Shown: piece after piece, positions 46,404 to 55,381 of the stretch
Position numbering within the stretch: the first letter of the stretch is position 1
How the letters are laid out: the number at the start of each line of letters is the position of its first letter
NCBI RefSeq assembly: GCF_036898825.1
Contig: NZ_JARUND010000001.1
Coordinates: 2,356,001 to 2,420,000, forward strand
Direction: 5' to 3'
From: Streptomyces sp. B21-083
GTDB lineage: Bacteria > Actinomycetota > Actinomycetes > Streptomycetales > Streptomycetaceae
DNA length: 64,000 bases
Made by a program: the position numbers and the translations under genes
The notes under the pieces: generated by a model
Database searches by the model: none
The model's input: only the letters and a program-made list of their open reading frames with translations
What the model was told of the DNA's origin: nothing

Positions 46404-49235
46404 TCAGTTTCTGCTCGGTGCAGCGGCGTTGAAGGCGGCGTACTGCTCCTCAAGGTCGAGGAGGAACTCGGGGGCGCCAGGCACCATGGCGGCCGCGTCG
46501 CGGATCGTCGTCTCGCCGGACTCGGTGTCGGACTGGTCGATGTATGCCGCCGCCTCGGGGAAGTAGCGGACCAGGGTGTCGGTGAAGATCGTCATGGCTC
46601 CCGGACGGTCCATCAGCTCGCCGAGCGTGGTGTCCAGGGTGACGGGGCCGCTGTGCTGATCCGATGCCGGCAGGTGGACGGTCCAGGTGTGATGACCGGC
46701 GGTGACGTCGAACGGTGCGCCTGCCGGGCCCGGCAGGTCCACCACAGCGGTCGTGTTGGGCGGGACGAGCGCGGTGATGTGCAGCTCCTCGCCGTCCAGA
46801 CGCCAGGCGACCTCCGCGCGGCCGTACGGGGTGAGCAGCGCCGCCTGCGCGCGGGTCAGCCCGCCGCCGGGGCGCGGGGCCAGGCGCAGTTTCCGGTAGC
46901 CGGGCTCGGCGGGGGCCAGGCCGGCGACGGTGCGGTGCAGCCAGTCGGCGACGGCGCCGAGCGCGTAGTGGTTGAACGAGGTCATGCCGCTGGGGTTGAC
47001 CCTGCCGTCGGGCAGCAGGCTGTCCCACCGCTCCCAGATGGTGGTCGCGCCCTGGGTGACGGGGTGGAGCCAGGACGGCTGCTCGGTCTGCAGCAGCAGT
47101 CGGTAGGCCGCGTCGAGGTGACCGGTCTCGGCGAGGGCGTCGCAGATCAGCGGCGTGCCGACGAAGCCGGTGCTGATCTTGTAGCCGCCGGCGCGGACCA
47201 GGGCGGCCAGCCGCTTGCCGGCGTGCGCCCGCTGCGTCTGGTCGGGCAGCAGTGCGAACTGGAGCGCCAGCGCATAGGCGGTCGGGGCGTCCGCCATCAT
47301 CCGGCCCGCGCCGGTGACGTACTCGGATGCGAACGCGTGCCGGACCTCGGCGGCGAGAGCGCCGTAGCGGACGGCGTCCGCCTCGCGGCCGAGCAACCGC
47401 GCCGCCTGGGAGACGATCTCGGCAGAGCGGGCGAAGTAGGCGGTGGCGACGATCTCGCCGGGGGTACGCGCCTGATCCGGGCGTCCTGCCGGGGCGTTCG
47501 GGTCCAGCCAGTCGCCGAACTGGAAGCCGCTGTCCCACAGGCGCGACTCCCCGGCCAGCGAGGCGACGTGGTCGACCCACCCGCGCATGCTCTCGAACTG
47601 GGCCGCGAGCACGCCGAGGTCGCCGTAGGCGTGGTGAAGCACCCAGGGCACGATCGTGGCGGCATCGCCCCACGCGGCGGTCGGGGTGTCGGCGCCGTCG
47701 ACGCACTTGGGGACCACGAACGGGACCCCTCCGTTCTCCCCCTGGTCGGCGGCGAGGTCGGCGAGCCATGAGGTGAGGAAGCCTGCGCTGTCGTACAGGT
47801 AGGCGGCGGTGGGGGCGAAGACCTGGATGTCGCCGGTCCAGCCCAGGCGCTCGTCGCGCTGTGGGCAGTCCGTCGGGACGTCGAGGAAGTTGCCGCGCAT
47901 GCCCCAGACCACGTTCTGGTGCAGCCGGTTGAGCAGCTTGTCGGAGCTTTCGAAGGTGCCGGTGCGCTCCAGATCGGAGTGGATCACCACGGCACGCAGG
48001 TCATCGGGGTTCAGTTCGCCCGGCCAGCCGGTGACCTCGGCGTAGCGGAAGCCGTGGAAGGTGAACCGCGGCTCGAAGGTCTCCGGACCGCCACCGCGCA
48101 GGATGTAGCGGTCGGTGGCCTGCGCACTGCGCAGCGGTGCGGTGGCGAGCTCGCCGTCCTCCAGCACCTCGGCGTGGCGCAGCACGACCTCCTGCCCGGC
48201 CTCACCGGTCACCGTCAGACGCAGACGGCCGACGAGGTTCTGGCCGAAGTCGACGATCGTCCTGCCCGAAGGCGAGGTCGTGACGGCGGTCGGTGCCAGC
48301 TCCTCGATCCGGCGGACGGGCGGGCCCACAGGGGCGACGAGCGTCGCCGGGTCACCCTCCTCGACGCGCACGCCCCGCCAGTCGGCGGGCTCGACGCGGG
48401 CGTCGTGGGTCTCGCCGTCGTAGAGGCTGCTGCGGCGGATCGGGCCCCGGGCGGCCTGCCAGCGGCCGTCCGTGTCGGTGGTCACGGTGTCGGTGCTGCC
48501 GTCGGTGTAGCGGATCTCCAGTTGGGCCAGCCAGGCCAGCCGGTCGCCGTAGACGGCGCGCTTGTCGCCGGTGAAGCCGAGGCGGCCTCGGTACCAGCCG
48601 TCCGCGAGAAGAGCGGTCAGGTTGTTCTCACCGACCTGCAGGAGGGCTGTCACGTCGTAGGTCTGGTAGCGCAGGCGTTTGCCGTACGTGGTCCAGCCGG
48701 GGGCGAGGACGTGGTCACCGACCGGGGAGCCGTTGAGCTCCGCCTCGTAGACGCCGTGCGCGGTCGCATAGAGACGGGCGGCTGCGACGCCGGGGCGGAT
48801 CGTGAAGCCGCGGCGCAGGTGGGTGGCCGGCTGGTCCTGCTGCGCGTCCTCGTCCCAGTCGGCACTCACGAAGCGGGCCTGCCAGTCGTCGGGGTGCAGC
48901 AGCCCAGTCTCGGCGAAGGCCGGTTCGCTCCAGCGCGACCAGGATCCGTCCGTGCCCCGGACACGCACCCGCACGCCCACGCGCTCTCGCGAACCGAGGG
49001 CGTCGAAAGGCCAGGCGACCAGGACCGACTCGTCGCTCTCGGCCTCGGCCGTGGCGACCACGTCGCCCTGTGCGGCCAGTCGCTGGATCTCATAGGCCGC
49101 CTGCCGCCATCCGGGCAGCTCGGTCCGGGTGGCCCACGACAGGCGGGGGCGGGATTCACCGATGCCGAGCGTCTCGCGGTGGTGCTCGAACCGTAGGCGC
49201 GCGACCGCAGGGGCGGGGAGAGGGGCTTCAGGCAC
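46404..49235 (-). CDS. GH78 alpha-L-rhamnosidase
   Basis: 943 residues from GTG 49235. Order of domains: an Ig-like N-terminal domain (LSWATRTELPGWRQAAYEIQ), the rhamnosidase N domain (ATAHGVYEAELNGSPVGDHV), a concanavalin-like domain (about 330-430), and the (alpha/alpha)6 barrel from about 430. The barrel shows DVPTDCPQRDERLGWTGDIQ (Asp/Glu site residues) and TTIWERWDSLLPDG (catalytic Glu). A C-terminal sandwich domain follows. The last 60 residues, after a normal end, are an additional region (LGELMDRPGAMTIF...). It removes terminal alpha-L-rhamnose from plant flavonoids, saponins or rhamnogalacturonan fragments. No signal peptide. Confidence 0.95.
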   Translation of the reverse strand: MPEAPLPAPAVARLRFEHHRETLGIGESRPRLSWATRTELPGWRQAAYEIQRLAAQGDVVATAEAESDESVLVAWPFDALGSRERVGVRVRVRGTDGSWSRWSEPAFAETGLLHPDDWQARFVSADWDEDAQQDQPATHLRRGFTIRPGVAAARLYATAHGVYEAELNGSPVGDHVLAPGWTTYGKRLRYQTYDVTALLQVGENNLTALLADGWYRGRLGFTGDKRAVYGDRLAWLAQLEIRYTDGSTDTVTTDTDGRWQAARGPIRRSSLYDGETHDARVEPADWRGVRVEEGDPATLVAPVGPPVRRIEELAPTAVTTSPSGRTIVDFGQNLVGRLRLTVTGEAGQEVVLRHAEVLEDGELATAPLRSAQATDRYILRGGGPETFEPRFTFHGFRYAEVTGWPGELNPDDLRAVVIHSDLERTGTFESSDKLLNRLHQNVVWGMRGNFLDVPTDCPQRDERLGWTGDIQVFAPTAAYLYDSAGFLTSWLADLAADQGENGGVPFVVPKCVDGADTPTAAWGDAATIVPWVLHHAYGDLGVLAAQFESMRGWVDHVASLAGESRLWDSGFQFGDWLDPNAPAGRPDQARTPGEIVATAYFARSAEIVSQAARLLGREADAVRYGALAAEVRHAFASEYVTGAGRMMADAPTAYALALQFALLPDQTQRAHAGKRLAALVRAGGYKISTGFVGTPLICDALAETGHLDAAYRLLLQTEQPSWLHPVTQGATTIWERWDSLLPDGRVNPSGMTSFNHYALGAVADWLHRTVAGLAPAEPGYRKLRLAPRPGGGLTRAQAALLTPYGRAEVAWRLDGEELHITALVPPNTTAVVDLPGPAGAPFDVTAGHHTWTVHLPASDQHSGPVTLDTTLGELMDRPGAMTIFTDTLVRYFPEAAAYIDQSDTESGETTIRDAAAMVPGAPEFLLDLEEQYAAFNAAAPSRN

Positions 49236-49308
49236 GGCGTCTGTTCCTTGCTGTCGGGGCTGTGCGCGGGCGTCGTACGCCTGTTGCGGCGATCACGATG
49301 ACGACTGA

Positions 49309-49329
49309 GGAATGGAACGATTCAATTCC
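49309..49329. promoter_or_regulatory. 21-bp palindromic operator upstream of the GH78 operon
   Basis: GGAATGGAA-CGA-TTCAATTCC is an inverted repeat with one mismatch between the GH78 gene and the MFS gene. It is 74 bases upstream of the GH78 start. The size fits a LacI, GntR or ROK-type sugar regulator; none is encoded in the window. Confidence 0.55.
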
Positions 49330-49557
49330 CGGTGGTGACTCTCGGCACGCCGGGTGAGATTCCTTGGCGGCAACCCTAGCGCCGAATCCCAAACAGAGCT
49401 AGGTTTCTGCTCCGTTAACCCAGCGCAACGCGCCATGACCGTCCCAGATCCCGCCCCCCTCCGGGATTCCGGGGTGGGGCGTCGGCCGACTGAATGGGTT
49501 CAACGCCCTACTGTTGCTCCGTCGACCGGAGCCCATCCATCGAGAGGGCACACCGCC

Positions 49558-51012
49558 GTGACATCCTCACTCACCCCCGCCGCGCCCGCGACCGAGGCCG
49601 AAGCTACAAGCCCCGTCCGCGGCGCGCGCTTCGCGCTCATCGCGCTCGCACTGCTGTGGCCCACCCAACTGCTCACCCTCGTCGGCATGCTGACGGGCAA
49701 CGCGCAGGCGTCCGTGGCCATCCACTTCCAGACCACTCATATCGCCTGGTTCATCCTGTCGACGGCGCTGGTCTCCACCTTGCTGACACCGTTCGTGATC
49801 AAGGCCGCCGACCTCTACGGCAAGCGCCAGGTGATGATCGCCATCACCCTGACCGGCCTGGTCGGCGACATCATCGCCGCCTCCGCGGGCAACTACTCCA
49901 TGATGCTGATCGGCCGCAGCATCGCCGGCTTCTACGGGCCGATCGGCGCCCTCACCTACGCCACCATCCGCGAGGTCCTCCCGCCGAAGCAGGCCGCCAC
50001 GGCCAGCAGCGTTGTCGGCAGTGGTGTCGCCTTCGTCGCCATCGGCGGCCCGTTCCTGACCGGCTGGGTCCTGGACGACTACGGCTTCCGCGGGGTCCTG
50101 TGGTCCATCGTCGCGGCCACCGCCATCGGCCTGCTGCTGATCCTGTTCGCCGTGCCGAAGACCCACTACCGCGACCCCTCCGCCCGGATGGACTGGATCG
50201 GCGGCCTGCTGCTCGGCGGCGGACTGACCGCGCTCACCTACGGCATCGGCCAGGGGACGGACTGGGGCTGGACCTCCGCCGGCACGCTCGGCTGCGTCAT
50301 CGGCGGCCTGGTGGCCGTCGCCCTGTTCGTGGTCTCCCAGAAGTACATCGCCCAGCCCCTTGTCCACCTGGCCATGCTGGGCCGTCGCAAGGTGTGGACC
50401 GTCATACTGGCCTCCGCTCTCACCGGCGGCGCGCTCTTCGGCACCGGCGTCATCGCCTCGCTGCTGGTGCTCTACCCGAAGATCCCGACCATCTCGGACG
50501 GCCTCGGCATGTCCGCCACTCACGCGGCGGTGATCGGCCTGCCGGCGAGCTTCCTGATCCTCGCGTTCGGCTTCGGCACGGGCACGCTGCTGCGGAAGGT
50601 CGACGCGCGCCTCCCGCTGATCCTCGGCGGCCTGATCTCCACCGTCGGCTACCTGGCTCAGGCGGCCTACCACTACACCAACACCGAGCTCATCTGGTGG
50701 GGCAACCTCTTCGCGATCGGCTTCGGCATGATCGTCGCGGTGATCCCGATCCTGATCATGCGGGCGGTCTCAGCGGAGGAGCAGGCCATCGCCAGCGGCA
50801 TTCAGTGGATGTCGATCGGCGTCGTCACCACGCTGGTCACCACGCTCACGTACGTGATCCTGGCCCAGGACGGCAAGGTGCTCCAGGGAACCCAGTTCTA
50901 CCTGGACCAGGGCTACAAGAACGCCTTCTACTTCGCCGCAGGTGTCGTCTTCCTCGGCACGCTGGCGGGCCTGCTGATCCCGAGCCTCAAGCCCGAAGCG
51001 GACGCGGCCTGA
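49558..51012 (+). CDS. MFS transporter (DHA2-like)
   Basis: 484 residues from GTG 49558, with GAGAGG about 10 bases upstream. Fourteen or so hydrophobic segments. The MFS loop motif A appears as IKAADLYGKRQVMIAITLTG. Motif C-like GSGVAFVAIGGPFLTGWVLD lies in the fifth helix, a feature of the DHA2 antiporter group. Substrate may be a drug or glycoside/aglycone. It is divergent from the GH78 operon, and the TetR gene follows convergently, 35 bases away. Confidence 0.9.
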   Translation: MTSSLTPAAPATEAEATSPVRGARFALIALALLWPTQLLTLVGMLTGNAQASVAIHFQTTHIAWFILSTALVSTLLTPFVIKAADLYGKRQVMIAITLTGLVGDIIAASAGNYSMMLIGRSIAGFYGPIGALTYATIREVLPPKQAATASSVVGSGVAFVAIGGPFLTGWVLDDYGFRGVLWSIVAATAIGLLLILFAVPKTHYRDPSARMDWIGGLLLGGGLTALTYGIGQGTDWGWTSAGTLGCVIGGLVAVALFVVSQKYIAQPLVHLAMLGRRKVWTVILASALTGGALFGTGVIASLLVLYPKIPTISDGLGMSATHAAVIGLPASFLILAFGFGTGTLLRKVDARLPLILGGLISTVGYLAQAAYHYTNTELIWWGNLFAIGFGMIVAVIPILIMRAVSAEEQAIASGIQWMSIGVVTTLVTTLTYVILAQDGKVLQGTQFYLDQGYKNAFYFAAGVVFLGTLAGLLIPSLKPEADAA

Positions 51013-51046
51013 GCCCGAACGGGTGCCTGATGTCGCACGCCCGACA

Positions 51047-51640
51047 TCACGCACCCGGCGGCCGGCAGAGGCGGTTGAAGGCGTCGATCGCGGCCACCAT
51101 GTCGATGCCCTGGTCCAGCAGCCACTGCTGCTGCAGGCCGTCGGAGACGGAGATGAGAAGCTGCGCCAGCTGGTCTGCCGGGATGTCGGTGCGCACCGTC
51201 CCGTCGGCCTGGCCCTCGCGCAGCCCGTCCTCGACGGTCTCGCGCAGGCGGGTGTAGCGCTCGGCGAAGAAACCGTGCGCGGGATGCTCCGGATCGGTCG
51301 CGTCGGCCGACAGGTTCACGAACAGGCTGACCAGGCCAGGCGTACGGGTGTTGTGCTCCGCGGTCAGGGCCATCGCGTCACCCGGGCTGACTGCCGTGCT
51401 CGTGTGCTCCGCCGCGTCCGCGGTGTCGCGCTCGGCGAGGACCGCCGTCAGCAACTCCTCCCGGGAGTCGAAGTAGTGCAGCACCCCGGCCTGCGACATA
51501 CCGACCCGGTCGGCGATCTCCCGCAGCGACGACCCCCGGTCCCCATGCTCGGCGAACACCTCCAGCGCGGCGCGCATGATCTGCGCCCGGCGCTCAAGCC
51601 CCTTGCGGTACGGCCCTCTCGGCCGGCGTGCGGTGGTCAC
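51047..51640 (-). CDS. TetR-family transcriptional regulator
   Basis: 197 residues from GTG 51640; the frame stays open for another 40 codons without RBS. N-terminal TetR HTH: IMRAALEVFAEHGDRGSSLR then EIADRVGMSQAGVLHYFDSR. The C-terminal ligand domain is helical and shows PGLVSLFVNLSADATDPEHP. This HTH and ligand-domain type is seen in regulators of sugar and glycosidase genes as well as exporters. It lies at the end of the glycoside cluster, convergent with the MFS gene, and probably regulates one or both. Confidence 0.93.
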   Translation of the reverse strand: MTTARRPRGPYRKGLERRAQIMRAALEVFAEHGDRGSSLREIADRVGMSQAGVLHYFDSREELLTAVLAERDTADAAEHTSTAVSPGDAMALTAEHNTRTPGLVSLFVNLSADATDPEHPAHGFFAERYTRLRETVEDGLREGQADGTVRTDIPADQLAQLLISVSDGLQQQWLLDQGIDMVAAIDAFNRLCRPPGA

Positions 51641-51980
51641 GGTCGGACCGTACCGCGCCTGGGGCTTTCCATGAAAACCGAATAGCGTTAGCCGTTGGCT
51701 TTTCGCCCTCATCTCCGAGAACTCGCACTCGTCAACGCCATAAGCGAGTGCGCCGACCATGACCGAATGCCCGGCTACGGCCCCGTACGGGGCACAACCA
51801 ACACTCGCATCACACCTGACACCACATCAGAACGTGCGTCATCCGTGCGTCAGTAATCGCCACGGACCCGGGCGGCTCCGGCCGCACAGATCGCCATCGA
51901 AGAACCGGCGACCGCAGCTCGGACAGCGTCCTCCACGTCCACCTGTCGCGACCACCGGAACAGGTCGAACAGGCGGCCAC

Positions 51981-52063
51981 TCCCCAAAAAACCGAAGGTC
52001 AGGCGCCCTTAGCCACCGGCTCAAGGATCGCCACGCACTCCACATGGTGCGTCATCGGAAAGA
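51981..52063 (-). repeat. Diverged duplicate of the rRNA methyltransferase 3' end (left att-like repeat)
   Basis: On the minus strand the segment encodes FPMTHHVECVAILEPVAKGA and stop, identical to the C-terminus of the intact gene at 58364-59692, then CCTTCGGTTTTTT where the gene has CCTGCGGTTTTTC. Nucleotide identity is high but imperfect (roughly ten mismatches over 80). It is in direct orientation to 58346-58430. Confidence 0.85.
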
Positions 52064-52140
52064 TGTCGGCCTGAGCGGGTACCAGAAAAGACCAGGTCAG
52101 AACCTGTTTCTCGGCTCACGGCCCCGCGTGGAGACGCCCG

Positions 52141-52162
52141 GAGCGTCAAACGAGCGTCACGA
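52141..52162. repeat. Left arm-type repeats (GAGCGTCA x2)
   Basis: GAGCGTCA occurs at 52141-52148 and 52152-52159 in the same orientation. The 22-bp block matches 58270-58291 with one mismatch. It is probably an old integrase arm-binding site. Confidence 0.55.
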
Positions 52163-52300
52163 CCGACATGTCCATCCGTACGGCTCCGGGCGGAACTCTG
52201 TGCCGCAAGCAGCTCACCCCGCACGGGTCCGCGCCGCTCACTCGGACGCCGGCTCGCACATCATGAACCGCACGACTTTCCCGGCCGCCATAATGAAGGC

Positions 52301-52693
52301 ATGCCCTCCACCCGACAGCACCCCGCACCCACGTCGAGAAACCTCTCGGGTGCGGAAGCCGAGGATCTCGCGTTGTACCGGGAGAAGTTCCGGCGGCGTC
52401 TGCCGGAATCGCTCGACGAGTTGCACGGCCCGACACACGGGGTCGTGGAACTGCCACTGCACGTGGCCTGGTCGGGCATGACCTCGTACGACATGGGCAA
52501 TCCTCGCCAGCGCATGGGCCTGTACCGCACCGTCCTGCACGAGGGCCTGCACGACGACCTGCCCCGCTTCCTCGACCAGAACCTGCTCCTCCAGATGTGG
52601 CCGGTGTTGCGGACCCTTGTCGGTCGCACCGTGCGCACCGTATGGGAAGACGCCTTCCCTCAGCTCGCCTCCCGCACTCGGGCAGCCGCGTGA
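52301..52693 (+). CDS. Unknown protein coupled to an AbiEii-like nucleotidyltransferase
   Basis: 130 residues from ATG 52301. After a polar N-terminus the protein is mainly helical: AEDLALYREKFRRRLPESLD then ELHGPTHGVVELPLHVAWSG and MGLYRTVLHEGLHDDLPRFL. HEGLHD and the Trp/Arg-rich end (RTVRTVWEDAFPQL) are notable, but no known domain is recognised. Its stop overlaps the next gene's GTG (GTGA). By position it would be the antitoxin or partner of the nucleotidyltransferase, though it does not look like the wHTH AbiEi antitoxin. Confidence 0.7.
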   Translation: MPSTRQHPAPTSRNLSGAEAEDLALYREKFRRRLPESLDELHGPTHGVVELPLHVAWSGMTSYDMGNPRQRMGLYRTVLHEGLHDDLPRFLDQNLLLQMWPVLRTLVGRTVRTVWEDAFPQLASRTRAAA

Positions 52694-53367
52694 CGGACAT
52701 GCCGGAGCTGCACGCACGGCTCCTGGCGGATGTGATCGCCCTCGGCGCCCCGTATCCACTGGTCCTCACCGGCGGATACGCCGTGCGGGCGCACCGCCTC
52801 GTGAACCGCCCCAGCCAGGACCTCGACGTCGCCACCGAGAACCCGGCACCGATGGCAGACATCGCGGCGACGCTCCGTAGCGGCCTGGAAGCACGGGGCT
52901 GGCAGGTACAGGCACTGGAGACCGCCCCGCTGTCCGCCCGCTTCACCGTGTCCGACCCGGTCACCGGGCAGGAGTGCGAGGTCGACATCCTCAAGGAGAT
53001 CTTCTGGCGGCCGGTCGCCCAGAGTCCGTACGGGCCCGTCCTCGCGGAGGAGGATGTCATCGGGACCAAGGTCCGTGCGCTCGCCGACCGTGGAGCGCCA
53101 CGTGACCTCATCGACGTGTTCGCAGCTTCCCTCCGCTGGACCAATGCCGAGCTCGAGGAGTTCGGGCGCCGCCATGCCCGAGGCCGCTTCGAGCGCGAGG
53201 ACCTGCAGGCGAACCTCACCGGCGCCGAGTGGACCGACGACGAAGCCTTCGCGGCCTACGGTCTCGATGATGCCACCGTCACCGCTCTCCGCACTTGGGC
53301 CGTGGAGTGGGCCGACGACCTCGCGGCCCGCCTCCTCGAAGAGGTCGATGATCCGAACATCGACTGA
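52690..53367 (+). CDS. Nucleotidyltransferase, AbiEii/AbiGii-like
   Basis: 225 residues from GTG 52690; an ATG follows three codons later. The minimal nucleotidyltransferase signature is present: PLVLTGGYAVRAHRLVNRPS then QDLDVATE (the GG-Y/S...DxD pair). A third acidic strand follows in CEVDILKEIFW, and EDVIGTKVRALADRGAPRDL is the helix-turn after the core common to AbiEii-type proteins. AbiEii toxins transfer GTP or pyrimidine nucleotides to tRNAs or other targets and act in abortive infection. The translational coupling to the 52301 gene fits a two-gene toxin-antitoxin-like unit. Confidence 0.8.
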   Translation: MTDMPELHARLLADVIALGAPYPLVLTGGYAVRAHRLVNRPSQDLDVATENPAPMADIAATLRSGLEARGWQVQALETAPLSARFTVSDPVTGQECEVDILKEIFWRPVAQSPYGPVLAEEDVIGTKVRALADRGAPRDLIDVFAASLRWTNAELEEFGRRHARGRFEREDLQANLTGAEWTDDEAFAAYGLDDATVTALRTWAVEWADDLAARLLEEVDDPNID

Positions 53368-53507
53368 TCACATCCAGATGAGGGCTCGCGCTGAGGCTGC
53401 GCGCTTGCACCGACATGTATGCCCGTCGTCCCGAGATTCGCCGCACCGCACGGTGCCAGAGTGGTCACCATGGGTGCCCACGGATGCAAGGCGCCCGCCG
53501 GGGTCGG

Positions 53508-55112
53508 CTACAGGTGCAGCCCCACATGGTTCACGATGAACCGCTTCTCGTCGGAGTCGAGGGCGAAGTAGATGCGTCCGACCTCGTTGGGCGAGACGGC
53601 GTCCCGGACCTTGATGTGCGGCAGTCCGTCCCAGCGCTTCCCGTTGAACGAGAAGTAGCGCTTGTCCTTGTCCTTGCTGAGTTTCTCGTCGTTGGGCGCG
53701 AATTTCAGTCCGTGGTTGTCGTAAAACCACTGGGCCAGCCTGGGCATCCTGCCAGAATTGGAGTACAGGTCCGTCGCAGCCTGCGCGAGGGCGGTCAGCC
53801 GGTCGGTCATCTCCTGGGGGTACGGATAGCGGGAGTCCTTCCAGGCGCGCGCCGCTCTCGCCGTGAATACGATGTGCTCCTCCGACGCTTTGGCGAGAGC
53901 TTCGAAAGTGGGCACAGCGTCCGTTCCCAAAGGAGGGATCTCGCTCCAGGCGTCGAATGCGGCCACCTGCCCGCTCCCGACCTTGGACAGGTCCAGGTAC
54001 TCGTTCTTCCAGTAGTCCCGGTCCTGACGCAGGGCCTCAGCGGTGGCGGCATCGTCTCGCGCCTTGTCGCGTTCCTCCATGCAGCTCTGCGCCATGTCCT
54101 CCCAGGATGTGGCGTCCTCTTCGAGCTGCCGGACACGTTTCTGCATTGCTTCGAGCTCGGCGGTCGTATCTCCGGCGGCCTGTGCGCGCGACAACTGCTC
54201 GGCCGACCTGCGGGCTCCCGCGCGGTACGACGCCTGTCGCGCACGCTCCCACGCCGTGTCACTGCCGCGGGCGATGACAGAGAGATGGGCGAGCGACGGC
54301 ATCAGCCGCCGTTCTACGAAGGACGTCTGAGACACCTCCTCACGCGAGTAGGCGGGATGTTCCAGGCCGAGGTCGGGCCAGACCAACCGGGCGCCACCGC
54401 TGGGTACGGCCACCTGCTCGTGGGCCCGGCGGACGGCCTGTGCGGTCACGTAGTTCAGGGTCACGACCTGGGCCAGGCCCGCGAGTTGTCCCGACGCGTC
54501 GGCCGCCGCGCTCCATCCCGCCTGGTCCCTGGGGTGCACCAGGAGAATGGGGAGGCGCGTGCGCAGCGCCAGGACGTCGAGGAGTACGTCAGCGTGACTC
54601 TCCTCCCGGATTCTCTCGTACCGCCCCGTGGCGAGCTGGCTCAGCACCCGCACTTCGAGTTCCCGGTCGCCGAGCACCGCCCGCAGCAGGTTGGGGCGCT
54701 TCAGCGGCGGATCCTGCACCGGCGCTATCCAGCCGTCGGGGATCTCCCTGCCCATGACGATTCTGAGCCCGCCACCGCCTTCCTCCGACTGAGAGACCGT
54801 GACCCGGGTGACGAACTGGGCTGGTCCCGTGGACAGCGGCTGGTGGATGGTCATGCGCAGGGCGCAGGTGAGTTCGTCGCCCGCCACGGTCCAACCCACT
54901 GTGCGGTCACCATGACCGGAAATCTTGCCGGCAAGCACCGCCCGGCCATCCCGGTCGAGTTCGGTCACCGACGGTGCCGGTACACGTCCGTGGTGGCCAA
55001 GCCAGTCGGCGAGATGGCCACAAAGGCTCTCGTAAACGTGGCCCGGCTGCTCCTGGGCGGACCGGATATCGAAACTGACGGCATACAGCGCCTGCACGGC
55101 GGCTCCCCTCAC
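53508..55112 (-). CDS. Unknown coiled-coil protein, defence candidate
   Basis: 534 residues; no family recognised. The N-terminal half (about 1-290) is alpha/beta without membrane segments and includes RLPILLVHPRDQAGWSAAAD and QVVTLNYVTAQAVRRAHEQV. A charged coiled coil follows (about 300-390, AQAAGDTTAELEAMQKRVRQ...). The C-terminal 150 residues form a compact domain that ends RIYFALDSDEKRFIVNHVG, somewhat like the final strands of RelE-type toxins, a weak resemblance. The N-terminal DQAGW stretch resembles motifs in DUF-type sensors. It is alone on the minus strand, inside an island next to IS elements. Confidence 0.8.
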   Translation of the reverse strand: MRGAAVQALYAVSFDIRSAQEQPGHVYESLCGHLADWLGHHGRVPAPSVTELDRDGRAVLAGKISGHGDRTVGWTVAGDELTCALRMTIHQPLSTGPAQFVTRVTVSQSEEGGGGLRIVMGREIPDGWIAPVQDPPLKRPNLLRAVLGDRELEVRVLSQLATGRYERIREESHADVLLDVLALRTRLPILLVHPRDQAGWSAAADASGQLAGLAQVVTLNYVTAQAVRRAHEQVAVPSGGARLVWPDLGLEHPAYSREEVSQTSFVERRLMPSLAHLSVIARGSDTAWERARQASYRAGARRSAEQLSRAQAAGDTTAELEAMQKRVRQLEEDATSWEDMAQSCMEERDKARDDAATAEALRQDRDYWKNEYLDLSKVGSGQVAAFDAWSEIPPLGTDAVPTFEALAKASEEHIVFTARAARAWKDSRYPYPQEMTDRLTALAQAATDLYSNSGRMPRLAQWFYDNHGLKFAPNDEKLSKDKDKRYFSFNGKRWDGLPHIKVRDAVSPNEVGRIYFALDSDEKRFIVNHVGLHL

Positions 55113-55381
55113 CCTCGATGCCCTGTGCGACGACCGTTTCCCCCTCGAAAGCGGTCAGGGCACCGCTCGGAGAGCAACCGTAATACCGCCATGCCCAAGT
55201 CCCTAATGCCCTGGGCGGGGCTTCGGGGCCCACCGTCCGATCAACCGAACGCCATACCTACTGGCCCCGACGGGCCGGATGAAACCGGGAGCCGTCGTGC
55301 ACTCCGCCCAGACCGTCTTACCGGGCCGTGGCGGTCACGTACGCCCCAGTCAGCGGCGAACGCGTCGACGAGGGAGCAGTC

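Larger units (their letters stand above)
51641..52300. other. 660-bp att-like region without a gene
   Basis: No supported gene; open frames on both strands have no RBS or family features. It contains GTGCGTCA twice (51834-51841, 51845-51852) next to CACCTGACAC/CATCAGAACG, closely similar to 58249-58277. It also contains the duplicated rRNA methyltransferase end (51981-52063) and an arm-like GAGCGTCA pair (52141-52162). Confidence 0.6.

Noticed and set aside
51759..52481. 240-codon plus-strand frame
   Set aside because: Crosses the att-like repeats with no RBS or family features.
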